Positions 1-9,600 of a stretch of 64,000 nt of DNA are shown here, piece by piece (the stretch's first letter is position 1; each line of letters begins with the position of its first letter). The stretch spans positions 2,702,501 through 2,766,500 of the forward strand of contig NZ_JAUSZA010000001.1 of NCBI RefSeq assembly GCF_030817215.1. Direction: 5' to 3'. The DNA comes from Paenibacillus sp. V4I3. Lineage in GTDB: Bacteria; Bacillota; Bacilli; Paenibacillales; NBRC-103111. The translations under genes and the position numbers were made by a program. Below the pieces are notes generated by a model. That model worked only from the letters and a program-made list of their open reading frames with translations, was not told the origin of the DNA and searched no databases.

Positions 1-1
1 T

Positions 2-808
2 AAAAAAGGTGACGTCATCGAAATTCTGACCTATGTATCCGTAACAACTTTAGGCCAAAAATGGCCGCAGGGCATGACTATCTACGCTGAAAAAGGCGAT
101 GGTAAAGCATCAGGGGTGGATAATACAGCAGGTGGATCTTGCCCGACAGTTGGTGTTTATGGGTATACGCCCTTGGTTATTGTGGGAACGCCAAACAACC
201 CTGGTGAAACAGCCATTATGTTAGTTGGTGATTCTGTTATTAGTGGCGGCGGCGATGGCATGAATGACATGGGCTATGCCGTGCGTGCGATAAACGATAA
301 ATACGCATACAGCATGATGAGTCGTGGTGGTACGTCCGCTGATGGCATGATCAATCAAACCGGGCGCAATCGCATGAAATTGGCCAAGTACTTTACATCA
401 GCCATTGTAAATTTCTTCACAAATGACATCAACAATGCTGTAGACCTTGCGCAAAGGGAAATTGAAGTTTTATACGTTTGTAACCAATTATATAGACGAG
501 GTATAAAAAAGATTGCTTATGCAACTTGTACGCCTAGAACAACAAGTACAGATTCTTGGGCAACCGTAGGTAACCAAACGACGGCAAATAGCTATTTCGC
601 AGCAGGGGCAAGTAAACGCGGACAGGCGAATGCGTGGTTACGATCATTACCTGCACCAATTACCGCAGTATTCGATGTATCCGATATGGTAGAAAATAAC
701 CGTGATAGTGGTATATGGAAAGCCGGATACACGGATGATGGTATTCACCCGAATGTCACCGGGCACATTGCAGCAGCAAAAGCGATTGATTTAACTGTAT
801 TAATTTAA
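2..808 (+). CDS. Phage tail-associated protein with C-terminal SGNH/GDSL hydrolase domain (5' partial)
   Basis: The reading frame is open from base 2, so the methionine at 74 is internal and the gene begins left of the window. The C-terminal part shows SGNH-hydrolase blocks: GDS with the likely nucleophile Ser near 229-240, a block II Gly in GGTSADG, a block III Asn in FTND, and the block V pair in DDGIHPN near 733-750. Such domains deacetylate or de-esterify polysaccharides, and on phage tail proteins they are thought to trim host surface sugars during adsorption. It is the first gene of a tightly packed late operon. The hydrolase fold is well supported; the tail location is inferred from its neighbours. 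Confidence 0.72.
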   Translation, partial: KKGDVIEILTYVSVTTLGQKWPQGMTIYAEKGDGKASGVDNTAGGSCPTVGVYGYTPLVIVGTPNNPGETAIMLVGDSVISGGGDGMNDMGYAVRAINDKYAYSMMSRGGTSADGMINQTGRNRMKLAKYFTSAIVNFFTNDINNAVDLAQREIEVLYVCNQLYRRGIKKIAYATCTPRTTSTDSWATVGNQTTANSYFAAGASKRGQANAWLRSLPAPITAVFDVSDMVENNRDSGIWKAGYTDDGIHPNVTGHIAAAKAIDLTVLI

Positions 809-838
809 TTAATCGAAGTTCGCGAAAGAAGGTGAACA

Positions 839-1408
839 ATGGGAGCATCAACTACAGCTCAATTAATCGCAAAGGGTAAGGCTGAGAACGGATACAATAA
901 CGCTGGTATCTCATCTGACAACGCGTGGCTAGATTTTTTCAACGATGCGTTGCGTGATCTGGTCGATGAACTGAACATTCAAGAGGTACTGCCTACAATT
1001 ACACACGATGGGCTTACAAGAGAGCATGATCTGCCTGCAGATTATTACTCTCTTATTGTGTTTAACGATGGCAGTAATAACCGCATTGTCCAGCGCAGGA
1101 ACTACGATCAGCAGTATCCTCCAGGCTATTGGGTGTTATACAAGGGCAGCAAGTACGTGCTCGACCTGTATAACTTCTCATTCGCCAATACCTTCGCCGG
1201 ATTGTATCAGCGCTATGCAAAGGCGTTGTCATCCACTACAGACACGCCAGAGGTGCCGAGCGTAGGTGAGAGGGCCCTAGTATATTACGCGATATCTAAA
1301 GCACTGTATAACAATAATCAGATGGGTCAGGGACAAGAGTACGAGAAGAAGTACGAGCAGGAAAAATTGAAGATCCGCACAGCAGCGTCTCGAGCAAGGG
1401 GGCAATGA
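839..1408 (+). CDS. Phage head-tail adaptor-like protein
   Basis: The product has 189 residues and follows a clear AAGGTGA ribosome site. It is mostly helical, with an N-terminal helix around DNAWLDFFNDALRDLVDEL and a charged C-terminal tail (YEKKYEQEKLKIRTAASRARG). The size and its place just before a roughly 530-residue protein resemble the P22 gp4-gp10 pair, in which gp4 is the adaptor ring under the portal. I infer the adaptor role from gene order and predicted helical character rather than from a recognised motif. It ends 1 base before the next start, so the genes are likely co-translated. Confidence 0.5.
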   Translation: MGASTTAQLIAKGKAENGYNNAGISSDNAWLDFFNDALRDLVDELNIQEVLPTITHDGLTREHDLPADYYSLIVFNDGSNNRIVQRRNYDQQYPPGYWVLYKGSKYVLDLYNFSFANTFAGLYQRYAKALSSTTDTPEVPSVGERALVYYAISKALYNNNQMGQGQEYEKKYEQEKLKIRTAASRARGQ

Positions 1409-1409
1409 T

Positions 1410-3005
1410 ATGAGTCGCAAGAACATAACAGGTAGCCCAACAGTGGAAATGGATATCCCAAGTTTCGGAGGACTGAACACAGCTAAAACGTTCTCCGAGA
1501 TCGGGCTTTCCGAGTCTCCTAAGATGCTTAATAACCTTCCTCGTAAGATTGGCGGTTTAGCGAAGCGTGACGGAACGATACCACTCACGACAGCAGCTAT
1601 AGGAGCTATCAAGACGCTCACTAACCTACGCAAAGCAGGAGTTAACACAATTCTAGCTACGAGTGGCACAACGCTCTATAAATACGCTTCTGGTGCGTTT
1701 ACAGGGGCTACGATGACCAACGCGCTCAACCGTGCCGATATCGACGCGGCGCAGTTTAAAGATGCAAGCAGCAATGAGGTACTCGTTATCACGGACGGTG
1801 GTGTGCTGAAGTATTTCAACGGTACGGCTGTGGTGAATGTGACGCCTGCTGCAAATGATGCAACTGGTCCTGCTAATGTGTTGGCTACGCTTAATTCAAC
1901 GATGCCTCCCGTTGGCATACTTGTGCATAACAACAGGTTAGTCATATGGGGTAACAACACGGATCAGATCAGCCATAGTAAGCCGGGGTTTTACGATTAC
2001 TTCCGCGCTACCGATTATCAGCGGTTTGTTAGAGAGAATGACTACATTGTTCAGTGTGCTTCATTCTCAGGTGCGTTCATCGTGCTTATGCGGCGTCACG
2101 TAGGCGTTTTGTTCGGTGATGGATACACAACTCCTGCAACGAGCGAAGACTGGTCACAGGACTTTCTAGACACCACAGACGGGTGCGTGAATCCGAAGAG
2201 TGTTCAGCTGGTTATTTATCCAGATGGGCGAGAGGAATTGTTCTATCAGTCGGATAGAGGCGTACATGCAGTCTACACGCTTAACACGCTGTCACTTGAT
2301 ACGTCAGCTCGTTATGCAACAAAGAGCGTCACACAGTTTCAGATTGACTTCACATCGTTGGGAGTATCAAAAACAGAGTGGGCAAATGCTACGGCTTACT
2401 TTAAGGATGGTCGATACTGGCTGATTTATAAAGTCGGATCAACGTGGAAAGGACTTGTATTTGATACGATCGATCAGCAATGGAGGCCAGTGGACAACAT
2501 CAGCGCCAATTCCTTTTACCATGACGAGGATTACTTCTACTTTGCAGGCGATGAAGGACATCTGAAGGTGTTTGACAGCTCGTTATACAGCGATTGGTCA
2601 ACGTATAACAAGGCAGTCGGGACGAATACACCTATCAACTGGTACTGGTATAGCAAGCTAATGACGCCGAAGCTCACAGGATACGATCATTTATGGGATA
2701 TTCTCATGATCGAAGCGAAGCAGTTTAACCTCTCATCGACCATTGACATTGAGGTGAATACGTACAGGGATCGATACAGTTTGATTGGAGCTCTCAAAAC
2801 TGAGGTCATGATCATCGGTATCTCGAAGATCGGACAAGCGCAGATTCAGAACCCTAACCTGACAGATTACATCAATAATGCCAAACGAATCGGTCCCATG
2901 GGACTTAAGGGGCAATATGCTCAGATCAAAATGAGTAATAACCGTGATGAGCCAGTCGAGGTATACAGTACAAAGATGGAATGCAGGGTCATGACAAAGT
3001 ACTAG
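1410..3005 (+). CDS. Phage structural protein, packaged-DNA stabilisation / tail hub type
   Basis: The product has 531 residues, is beta-rich and lacks a signal peptide. It opens with SFGGLNTAKTFSEIGLSESP, a type of opening seen in proteins that close the head-tail channel, and continues with repeated short beta-strand blocks (GTTLYKYASG, DGGVLKYFNG, DSLYSDW) suggesting a propeller-like fold. Length and position after the adaptor-like gene resemble P22 gp10, a tail accessory protein that retains packaged DNA. No catalytic motif is visible. The structural class is fairly safe; the exact role is inferred from order. Confidence 0.5.
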   Translation: MSRKNITGSPTVEMDIPSFGGLNTAKTFSEIGLSESPKMLNNLPRKIGGLAKRDGTIPLTTAAIGAIKTLTNLRKAGVNTILATSGTTLYKYASGAFTGATMTNALNRADIDAAQFKDASSNEVLVITDGGVLKYFNGTAVVNVTPAANDATGPANVLATLNSTMPPVGILVHNNRLVIWGNNTDQISHSKPGFYDYFRATDYQRFVRENDYIVQCASFSGAFIVLMRRHVGVLFGDGYTTPATSEDWSQDFLDTTDGCVNPKSVQLVIYPDGREELFYQSDRGVHAVYTLNTLSLDTSARYATKSVTQFQIDFTSLGVSKTEWANATAYFKDGRYWLIYKVGSTWKGLVFDTIDQQWRPVDNISANSFYHDEDYFYFAGDEGHLKVFDSSLYSDWSTYNKAVGTNTPINWYWYSKLMTPKLTGYDHLWDILMIEAKQFNLSSTIDIEVNTYRDRYSLIGALKTEVMIIGISKIGQAQIQNPNLTDYINNAKRIGPMGLKGQYAQIKMSNNRDEPVEVYSTKMECRVMTKY

Positions 3006-3015
3006 GAGGAACGCA

Positions 3016-4158
3016 ATGGCTACACCGGGACCAATTAACAGAACATTACTCCAGTCGTTTTATCAGAATGCCGGGGATGTTTACGATGATACAAAGACAG
3101 AGGGGGCTTTTGGCACTCTAGCAGATCAGGTCGATGCAAATTATGACTATACTTCTGGATTAGTAGCAGGAGGGGTGTTACAGCCTTATCCTGCTTTTTT
3201 GTCGAGACAAGCCCTCATCAACGGTAACTTTGATGTTTGGCAAAGGGGAACGAGTTTCACAGGAGGCGTTTATTCAGCGGATAGATGGGTTGCGGTAGTT
3301 ACTGCTCCATCCGATAACACCGTAACAAGGCAATCGTTTACTTCTGGACAAACCGAAGTTCCAAATAATCCGCAATACTTTTTAAGATTTAGCCCTACAG
3401 TTAATCAAGCAGCAGGAAGTAATGTGCGGCAAAGAATTGAAGGAGTAAAAACGCTGTCGGGAAATACAGTGACCCTTTCGGTATGGTTAAGGTCGAGCGT
3501 TCCTATTTCGGCGACACTTCTTATAAGGCAAAATTTTGGAACTGGTGGAAGTCCGTCAGCATCAGTGGACTTTTCAACCAATGTAAGCGTCACGACGTTA
3601 TGGCAAAGGTTCACGTTGACAGCAACCTTGGGTAGTATTTCTGGGAAAACGTTGGGAACAAACAATAATGATTGCTTAGAAATTATATTTATTACAAACT
3701 TAGCCAATACCGCGCATTATTTTGATGTAGCCCAAGTCCAAGTCAACACTGGAAATCAAGCGTTACCGTTTCAACCGAAGAGTGTTGCAGAAGAGTTGAC
3801 GTTGTGTCAGCGGTATTATGAGAAAAGCTACGATTATCTAGTTGCTCCTTTAACCACATCTGGTGCAGGAATAGAAAAAAAAGTAGTACCATCAAATACT
3901 ATTGCAAGTTTTCAACCATATGGAAAAACTAGTTTCAAAGTTGTTAAACGAATCATTCCAACTATAACGGTATATCCTTTTACAACACCAACGAATACAG
4001 GTAGGGTTTCAGACAGTAATGGTGTCGATCTTGCCGCTGCAAGCGGAGCGACAACAAATATAGGAACCGGTGGATTTGATGTTTTTAATAACGCAGCATC
4101 ACAAACAACAGTTAATCAAGTTGTAATTTACCACTGGACTGCGGATTCGGAAATTTGA
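3016..4158 (+). CDS. Phage tail fibre / receptor-binding protein with carbohydrate-binding-like module
   Basis: The product has 380 residues and starts after AGGAGGAACGCA. The N-terminal 60 residues (LLQSFYQNAGDVYDDTKTEG) probably attach the protein to the virion. From about residue 68 comes the motif LINGNFDVWQRGTSF followed by YSADRW, typical of beta-sandwich domains in tail fibres and baseplate proteins. The middle part (VRQRIEGVKTLSGNTVTLSV and YFDVAQVQVNTGNQALPFQPK) completes that carbohydrate-binding-like fold. The C-terminal 120 residues are Thr/Asn/Gly rich and are the likely variable host-contact tip. It probably decides host range. Confidence 0.62.
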   Translation: MATPGPINRTLLQSFYQNAGDVYDDTKTEGAFGTLADQVDANYDYTSGLVAGGVLQPYPAFLSRQALINGNFDVWQRGTSFTGGVYSADRWVAVVTAPSDNTVTRQSFTSGQTEVPNNPQYFLRFSPTVNQAAGSNVRQRIEGVKTLSGNTVTLSVWLRSSVPISATLLIRQNFGTGGSPSASVDFSTNVSVTTLWQRFTLTATLGSISGKTLGTNNNDCLEIIFITNLANTAHYFDVAQVQVNTGNQALPFQPKSVAEELTLCQRYYEKSYDYLVAPLTTSGAGIEKKVVPSNTIASFQPYGKTSFKVVKRIIPTITVYPFTTPTNTGRVSDSNGVDLAAASGATTNIGTGGFDVFNNAASQTTVNQVVIYHWTADSEI

Positions 4159-4209
4159 CCTGTGTGAAATTAAAATTTAACTATCTACGGACTGCAAAGG
4201 AGCTAACAC

Positions 4210-4551
4210 ATGAACGATTATAAACACTTCATACGCATAGACAGCAACAACATTGTTATCGACGGTTACTCTGATTGGCAGGAAGACAAGCGCGGTACCG
4301 GAGAAATTCAACTATCTGGTGAATTTAGCCGACACTTTCAATTCCAATTAATGACCAGTAAAGGACAGTTCATGTATAAACTCGTGAATGGTGCTATGAC
4401 ACCAAGATCACAGACTGAACTTGATGCAGAATGGGCGGCACGTCCTCCAGCTATTAAAACAGAAATTGAGATCGTTAAAGAAGAGAACGCGCAGCAAAAT
4501 ACGCAAATCATTGATCTATGGGAATCACTACTCATTGCGGGGGTGTTGTAA
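4210..4551 (+). CDS. Small phage tail protein (XkdW-like)
   Basis: The product has 113 residues and follows AAGGAGCTAACAC. The N-terminal half (HFIRIDSNNIVIDGYSDWQ) is beta-rich. After DAEWAARPP a C-terminal helix runs to the end (EIVKEENAQQNTQIIDLWES) and is likely a coiled coil. This layout, placed after a fibre gene and before an XkdX-like gene, resembles PBSX XkdW and related fibre-accessory proteins. The role is inferred. The stop is only 2 bases before the next ATG. Confidence 0.5.
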   Translation: MNDYKHFIRIDSNNIVIDGYSDWQEDKRGTGEIQLSGEFSRHFQFQLMTSKGQFMYKLVNGAMTPRSQTELDAEWAARPPAIKTEIEIVKEENAQQNTQIIDLWESLLIAGVL

Positions 4552-4553
4552 TC

Positions 4554-4763
4554 ATGCCAATTTACGCATCGTTAACATCAGCATATGCAAAAGCTATCTA
4601 TCTGGATGGGACAAGACGGTTTTCGTCCATTCGACCTGAGTATGTGGAACCAACGAAACAATACGGGGCAGACAATTACACGATTGAACAGATCGACAAC
4701 GCTTTAGCGCAAGGGTGGATTACAACAGAAGAACATCAACAAACATTAGCCTACAGAGCATAG
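4554..4763 (+). CDS. XkdX-like small phage tail protein
   Basis: The product has 69 residues. I choose the ATG at 4554, directly after the previous stop and behind a G-rich ribosome site; the frame also contains an upstream ATG at 4518, which would overlap the previous gene. The C-terminal segment YTIEQIDNALAQGWITTEEH matches the short motif of the XkdX family (helix, then aromatic-Ile-Thr-x-Glu-Glu), common next to phage tail fibre genes. The function of XkdX proteins is not known. Confidence 0.55.
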   Translation: MPIYASLTSAYAKAIYLDGTRRFSSIRPEYVEPTKQYGADNYTIEQIDNALAQGWITTEEHQQTLAYRA

Positions 4764-4773
4764 GAGGTGACGT

Positions 4774-6693
4774 ATGGCTACGATAAGTCAAAATCAATAT
4801 GATTATCTCAATGGACTTGTAAAATCAGGTGGCGGCAATGGGGAGTGGGCAAAGTCACAGCTTAACGGAGCGACAGTAGCGAAACCGCAAACAACAACGA
4901 ACACAGGTATTCCTAAGACTACACAAAATCCAGTAGGGAACAATGGCTTTACACCTACACCATATTCACAAGGAAATAACTTTGGCGCAGGTAGTTCCAC
5001 ATCAAATACTTCGACTCCTCCAGCGATAACAGCTGCAGCCAACCCACAAACTAATAAAAGTGGACAAACTCAGCAGCCGTCATGGATGGGGAACCAATAT
5101 GGCCAAGTACAGGGTACAGATTGGTACTCAACGAACCCGACGAACCCGAACGCATCAAAGTACCGCGCTGATGGCTCTCCTGTAGCAAGCATTGGCTTGA
5201 GCGATGACAAGGGGTTTAAGTTCGATGGATACGGATCACCTGAGCAATTCAAACAGATTACGGATATGGTGGCAGGAAACAATGTCGCAGGGGTAGATCA
5301 ATTGGTGAGAGGTTGGATCAATGATGGAAAACTCATCTCAAATGATTCCATTTACAATAATATCAATAAAGTTGTAAATTCCAACACTTCAAAAGATCCA
5401 GCAATCACAGCAGCCGCATCATACACACCAGAAAAAAACTATGGCACCTTGATTCCTACTAACCAAATAGGCGTCGGCGCGCTAGGTTACGATCCCAACA
5501 ACCCGATAGTATCTAGTATCATGAATGGCGTAAATCAACAGACATCAGCGATCAATCAAGGGTTGAACTTGTCACAGCAGGCAAACAACGCGCAGGTTTC
5601 AGAGAACAACCGTTACAAAGATGAAAACACTGCAAAACTAACCAAACAAAAGTCGCAGGACTTAGACAATGCTGTGCAGTTTCAGAACCGTCGGGGTGGC
5701 TTCTATTCTGGTGGCCTAGACTATCAACAGGGCGCAATCAATAACGGCTACCAAGAGGCTGTGGGAGGCTTAGAACGTGACACTGCAGCACGTAACAATG
5801 CGATATGGAGCAATAATGCAGCATTAGCTAAGAATGCGTCTGACAATATCGCGATGCTATTGCAACAAGCGCCTGAAAAGATCCAAGCGGCCCTCACCGC
5901 TGCGGCTGAGAAGCAAGCAGAGGCTAAAGCTAAAGAACGTCAACAAAATCTTGACAATGCTGTAAAAGTTGCAGGAGTAACAGGTTACTACCAAGACCCT
6001 ATGGTACAAGAAGTACAACAAAAAATGGCCCAAAACAGTGATGCATGGTTTAATGCAAATGCAACTGAACGAGCGAGATTAGCAGCGGAAAATCAACAAC
6101 TAGGAGCTAGTATTGGTGCATACCAAGATGCACAAGGTAACTGGTTAGCTCCGGAACCTCCACCAACATTAGCTCGAGAAAAGCAAAAGTATGATCAAGT
6201 GTATGAAAAGTATCGTGATGAAGTTAAAGATGCTCAATGGTTATCTGACTTTGATCGCGATAACGAGCAGTGGGGTCTTGAGTTTGCAGTCGATAAAGCA
6301 TATAAAGCAGGACAGTTAAGTATTCAACAGCGTAATTCGGCCATTAGTGAAGCAAAAGAAGCTAGACTGGCCAGTGGTGCTTCCTCTAAAGCGGCGAAGG
6401 AAACAGAATCAGGTGGAGCTAAAGTCTCTAGTACTCAATTCAATGATGCATTTAAAACACTTCAACAAAAATATGGTGTAGCTCGTTATAGAGAGTCAGG
6501 TAAAGACTCAAAAGGAAATCCTATCTATGACGAAAGTGCACCACCAACATACGTAAATTCAACAAATCCCGATCAGCAAGCTAAGATCGTTACGGAAGTG
6601 CTACAACTTGGGTTAAATGATGAACAGACACTGCAAATGTGGAATAAACTTGGCATAACCGAGGAGCAAGCAAGACAACTATTAGGAGGATAA
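4774..6693 (+). CDS. Large Asn/Gln-rich phage virion protein, ejection-protein candidate
   Basis: The product has 639 residues and starts 10 bases after the previous stop behind TAGGAGGTGACGT. Residues 1-110 are low complexity and rich in Thr, Asn, Gln, Gly and Pro. The middle part is helical and Ala/Gln rich (QQAPEKIQAALTAAAEKQAEA) and likely a coiled coil, and the C-terminal 90 residues form a small charged domain. No enzyme motif or membrane segment is visible. Its position before an even larger protein and after the stabilisation-type gene suggests an internal or ejection protein like P22 gp7, gp16 or gp20. This is inferred from gene order and composition. Confidence 0.42.
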   Translation: MATISQNQYDYLNGLVKSGGGNGEWAKSQLNGATVAKPQTTTNTGIPKTTQNPVGNNGFTPTPYSQGNNFGAGSSTSNTSTPPAITAAANPQTNKSGQTQQPSWMGNQYGQVQGTDWYSTNPTNPNASKYRADGSPVASIGLSDDKGFKFDGYGSPEQFKQITDMVAGNNVAGVDQLVRGWINDGKLISNDSIYNNINKVVNSNTSKDPAITAAASYTPEKNYGTLIPTNQIGVGALGYDPNNPIVSSIMNGVNQQTSAINQGLNLSQQANNAQVSENNRYKDENTAKLTKQKSQDLDNAVQFQNRRGGFYSGGLDYQQGAINNGYQEAVGGLERDTAARNNAIWSNNAALAKNASDNIAMLLQQAPEKIQAALTAAAEKQAEAKAKERQQNLDNAVKVAGVTGYYQDPMVQEVQQKMAQNSDAWFNANATERARLAAENQQLGASIGAYQDAQGNWLAPEPPPTLAREKQKYDQVYEKYRDEVKDAQWLSDFDRDNEQWGLEFAVDKAYKAGQLSIQQRNSAISEAKEARLASGASSKAAKETESGGAKVSSTQFNDAFKTLQQKYGVARYRESGKDSKGNPIYDESAPPTYVNSTNPDQQAKIVTEVLQLGLNDEQTLQMWNKLGITEEQARQLLGG

Positions 6694-6697
6694 TCCT

Positions 6698-9600
6698 ATG
6701 TCAAAATATGATGACCTCAGAAAAGCCGCTGGTATAGCTCCAGTGGCTTCTTCAAGTAAGGGTAAAACAACTGGTAAGGGAGTAAACTTCTCTACGCGAG
6801 ACGTTACACAAGCTCCAATCATTGCACCTTCACCAGATGCTTTAGCTAGACCTGTACGACCTACACAAATGGTATCAGTGCCTAGTTTTGACGTTACACA
6901 AAGCGCTTTATTAAGGAATATTAATGCGAGTGCTGAACCTCCTTCAGATACACCAATACAGGATATCATTGCTAAAGGTGCGTCTAAGTTTGCTAACCTA
7001 CCTGTAGTCAAACCTGCATTGCATGGTTTAGGTACAGCAATTGAATATATTGAAGATTTGCCTGTCATTAAACAAGTTGGTGGAGCTTTATCAGCTGCGT
7101 ATAATACCGTAGCCGAAGCCCCTAGCGTCGCATCTAAGGATTGGATTTCACAAGCTAGGAAGAACATAGCAAATCTTGCTACGTCTGATACAGAGCCGAT
7201 TGAAAGAGGTATTAGAAACATTGTCGCAGGAGCTATGGATCCCGAAGCAGCAAGGGCTAGAAAAGATGAAATCATTGCTGAACGTACAGAAGGTTTAGGG
7301 CCAGTAAGTAAATTTGGGGTAGAAGCACTTAGTCAAGGTGCAACATCGGCGTTATCGTTAATTCCTGCAGCTGGCGTAGGTCGTGTATCTAAGTTAGCTA
7401 ATGTATCAGGTGACTTACTAAAATCTCCCGTTAAATCTAGTATATCAGCATTAAGAGAGATAGCCGCAGCACGTGCTGTTGATGACGTTGTAGAACCGAT
7501 TAGTCCTACTAGAGCTGATGAAGTTCCTGCAAACCCTGTGTCAGAACCTACACCTGATATTGTCAATCCCCCTGATGTGCCTGCTATTAAAGGGTCGTGG
7601 TTCACTCGTTTATTCGGAGATCAGCAAGGACTAGGGTTCTCACCGTTTGGTTCTAGAGCGAGTAATCGAATTATCACAACAGAACAACAGATCGTTAACA
7701 ACCCTATCAAATCTACAGTAAAAGGTGTAGTTGAAAATACAAAACAAACAAGTAGATCTGCGTATCAAAATACTGTAGATTACTTAAGCCCTTTAAAGAA
7801 AATAAGCCGTGAAACGTATGACACTGCAATGGATGCGAGTAGAGCAAACAACATAGGAAACACGATTATACGTGATAAATTTGTTGATTTAGAGGGAAAT
7901 GTAATCGGTAAAAGTTTAAATGATGTTATGGCGAACTCTCGTGGATTAGGCAAGAAAGTAGATGATTACTTAATTTTAAGACATGCCGTGGACCGCATGC
8001 GCCGCGGCGAGCGTGTATATGATGATGCCTTGCAAATGACACCAGAGAAGGCAGAACAAGCCATTGAAAAGTTGGAGCAGAGATTCCCGCAATTAAAAGG
8101 TATTGGTCATGAATGGAACGTTTACAATGAAAACATCCTTAAAACTGGTGTGAAAGAAGGTTTAATTACGCAAGAAGCTCTTGATGCCATGCGTACAAAA
8201 AATCCGAATTACGCAGCCATGAAACGCCAATTCACCACAGCAGAAAAGTTCTCGCGTCCAGGATTCGGTGGAAGTGGTGGATTCTCAGGCCAAAACGCTC
8301 CAATTAAAGCGGTTAGCCCAACAGGTTCAACACGGAGGATTGTAAGTCCGATAAGATCCGCAGTCGAGCAGACATACGCATGGCAAACTGCTATGTTAAG
8401 AAATCGCACGATGCAGGAGATTGTTAAAACAGTACAACTTGATCCCGAAGGTATGAAGGGGCTAGTTGAAATTGTGAAGAAGCCTACCACAAGCTATAAG
8501 AGTTTGGATGATGCGTTGCGTGAAGGTGGTTCAGAGGAATTCCTGAATCAATTAGACAATGACTTTAAATCCCTATTCAAACATGCTAAACCGGGTGATG
8601 AGAACATTGTCAGATCTATGGTGAATGGTAAACCTATATATGTTAAAGTAAACGATCCAGAGGCTGTTAAGGCTTTATTAGGCATGGGTTCTGAGGAATC
8701 AGGTTTGCTTATGAATGTGATGCAAACTTTATCCAATGCAACAAAACGTTCTGCAACTGGACTATTAGCACCGATGTTCTCCTTTAAAAGTTTAGTCGGT
8801 GATACTTTCCAAGCCGCGGTGCAATCACAAAATCCATTAAAACACGTTTCCGTAGATATTCCGGTTGCTATCTATAGTACCTTAGGTGATATATTGAAGA
8901 TTCCAGGTATGAAAAAATTATCTGAGGACTTCAGAAGGTCAGGCGGCGAGTATAGCTCTTTGTTACGCGGTGATCGTTCTGTTAATAGATCAGTTCGTGG
9001 CCTTCGCAGAGAAGCTCCTATATCCCCAGGAGGAGTTGTGAAAGGTGCTGAAATAGCGATTAAAGCCCCATTTAAAGCACTAGAGAAAGTAGCGGATGCA
9101 TCAGAGAACCTAAACCGTATGGCGGCATTCAGACGCGCTTTAGTTGGTAAGGAGCGAACGCCTGAGAATGTACGGGCCGCTATTAATGCAGCAAGGGAAT
9201 CCACTACCAACTTTTCTCGTAAAGGAGCATGGACTAGACAAGCAGAAGCCTTGGCACCTTATTCCAATGCAGCTGTACAATCTATCTACCGGCTTGCGAG
9301 ATCAGGCATTAGGAATCCTGTTAAAACGTTAGCTGGCGCGACATCATTAATTGTTGTACCTAAGCTGTACGAGTTTGCTAAATTCAATGATGATCCTGAT
9401 TATCAGAACTTACCTGCGCGTGAAAGGTACCGGAATATCATTTACAGCAAGAATGAAGATGGCACATTCAACAAAGCACCAATGCCAATGGAATACGAGG
9501 CTATGGCAGGGCTTATCACTGATATTTTGAATGATGTGATCAATAACGATCCACAAGCGTATAAAGGAACGTTAGACGCTATAGCTAACTCCTTAACGCC

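Noticed and set aside
3016-4158. Diversity-generating retroelement acting on the tail fibre
   Set aside because: No reverse transcriptase gene and no template/variable repeat pair are present in the window.
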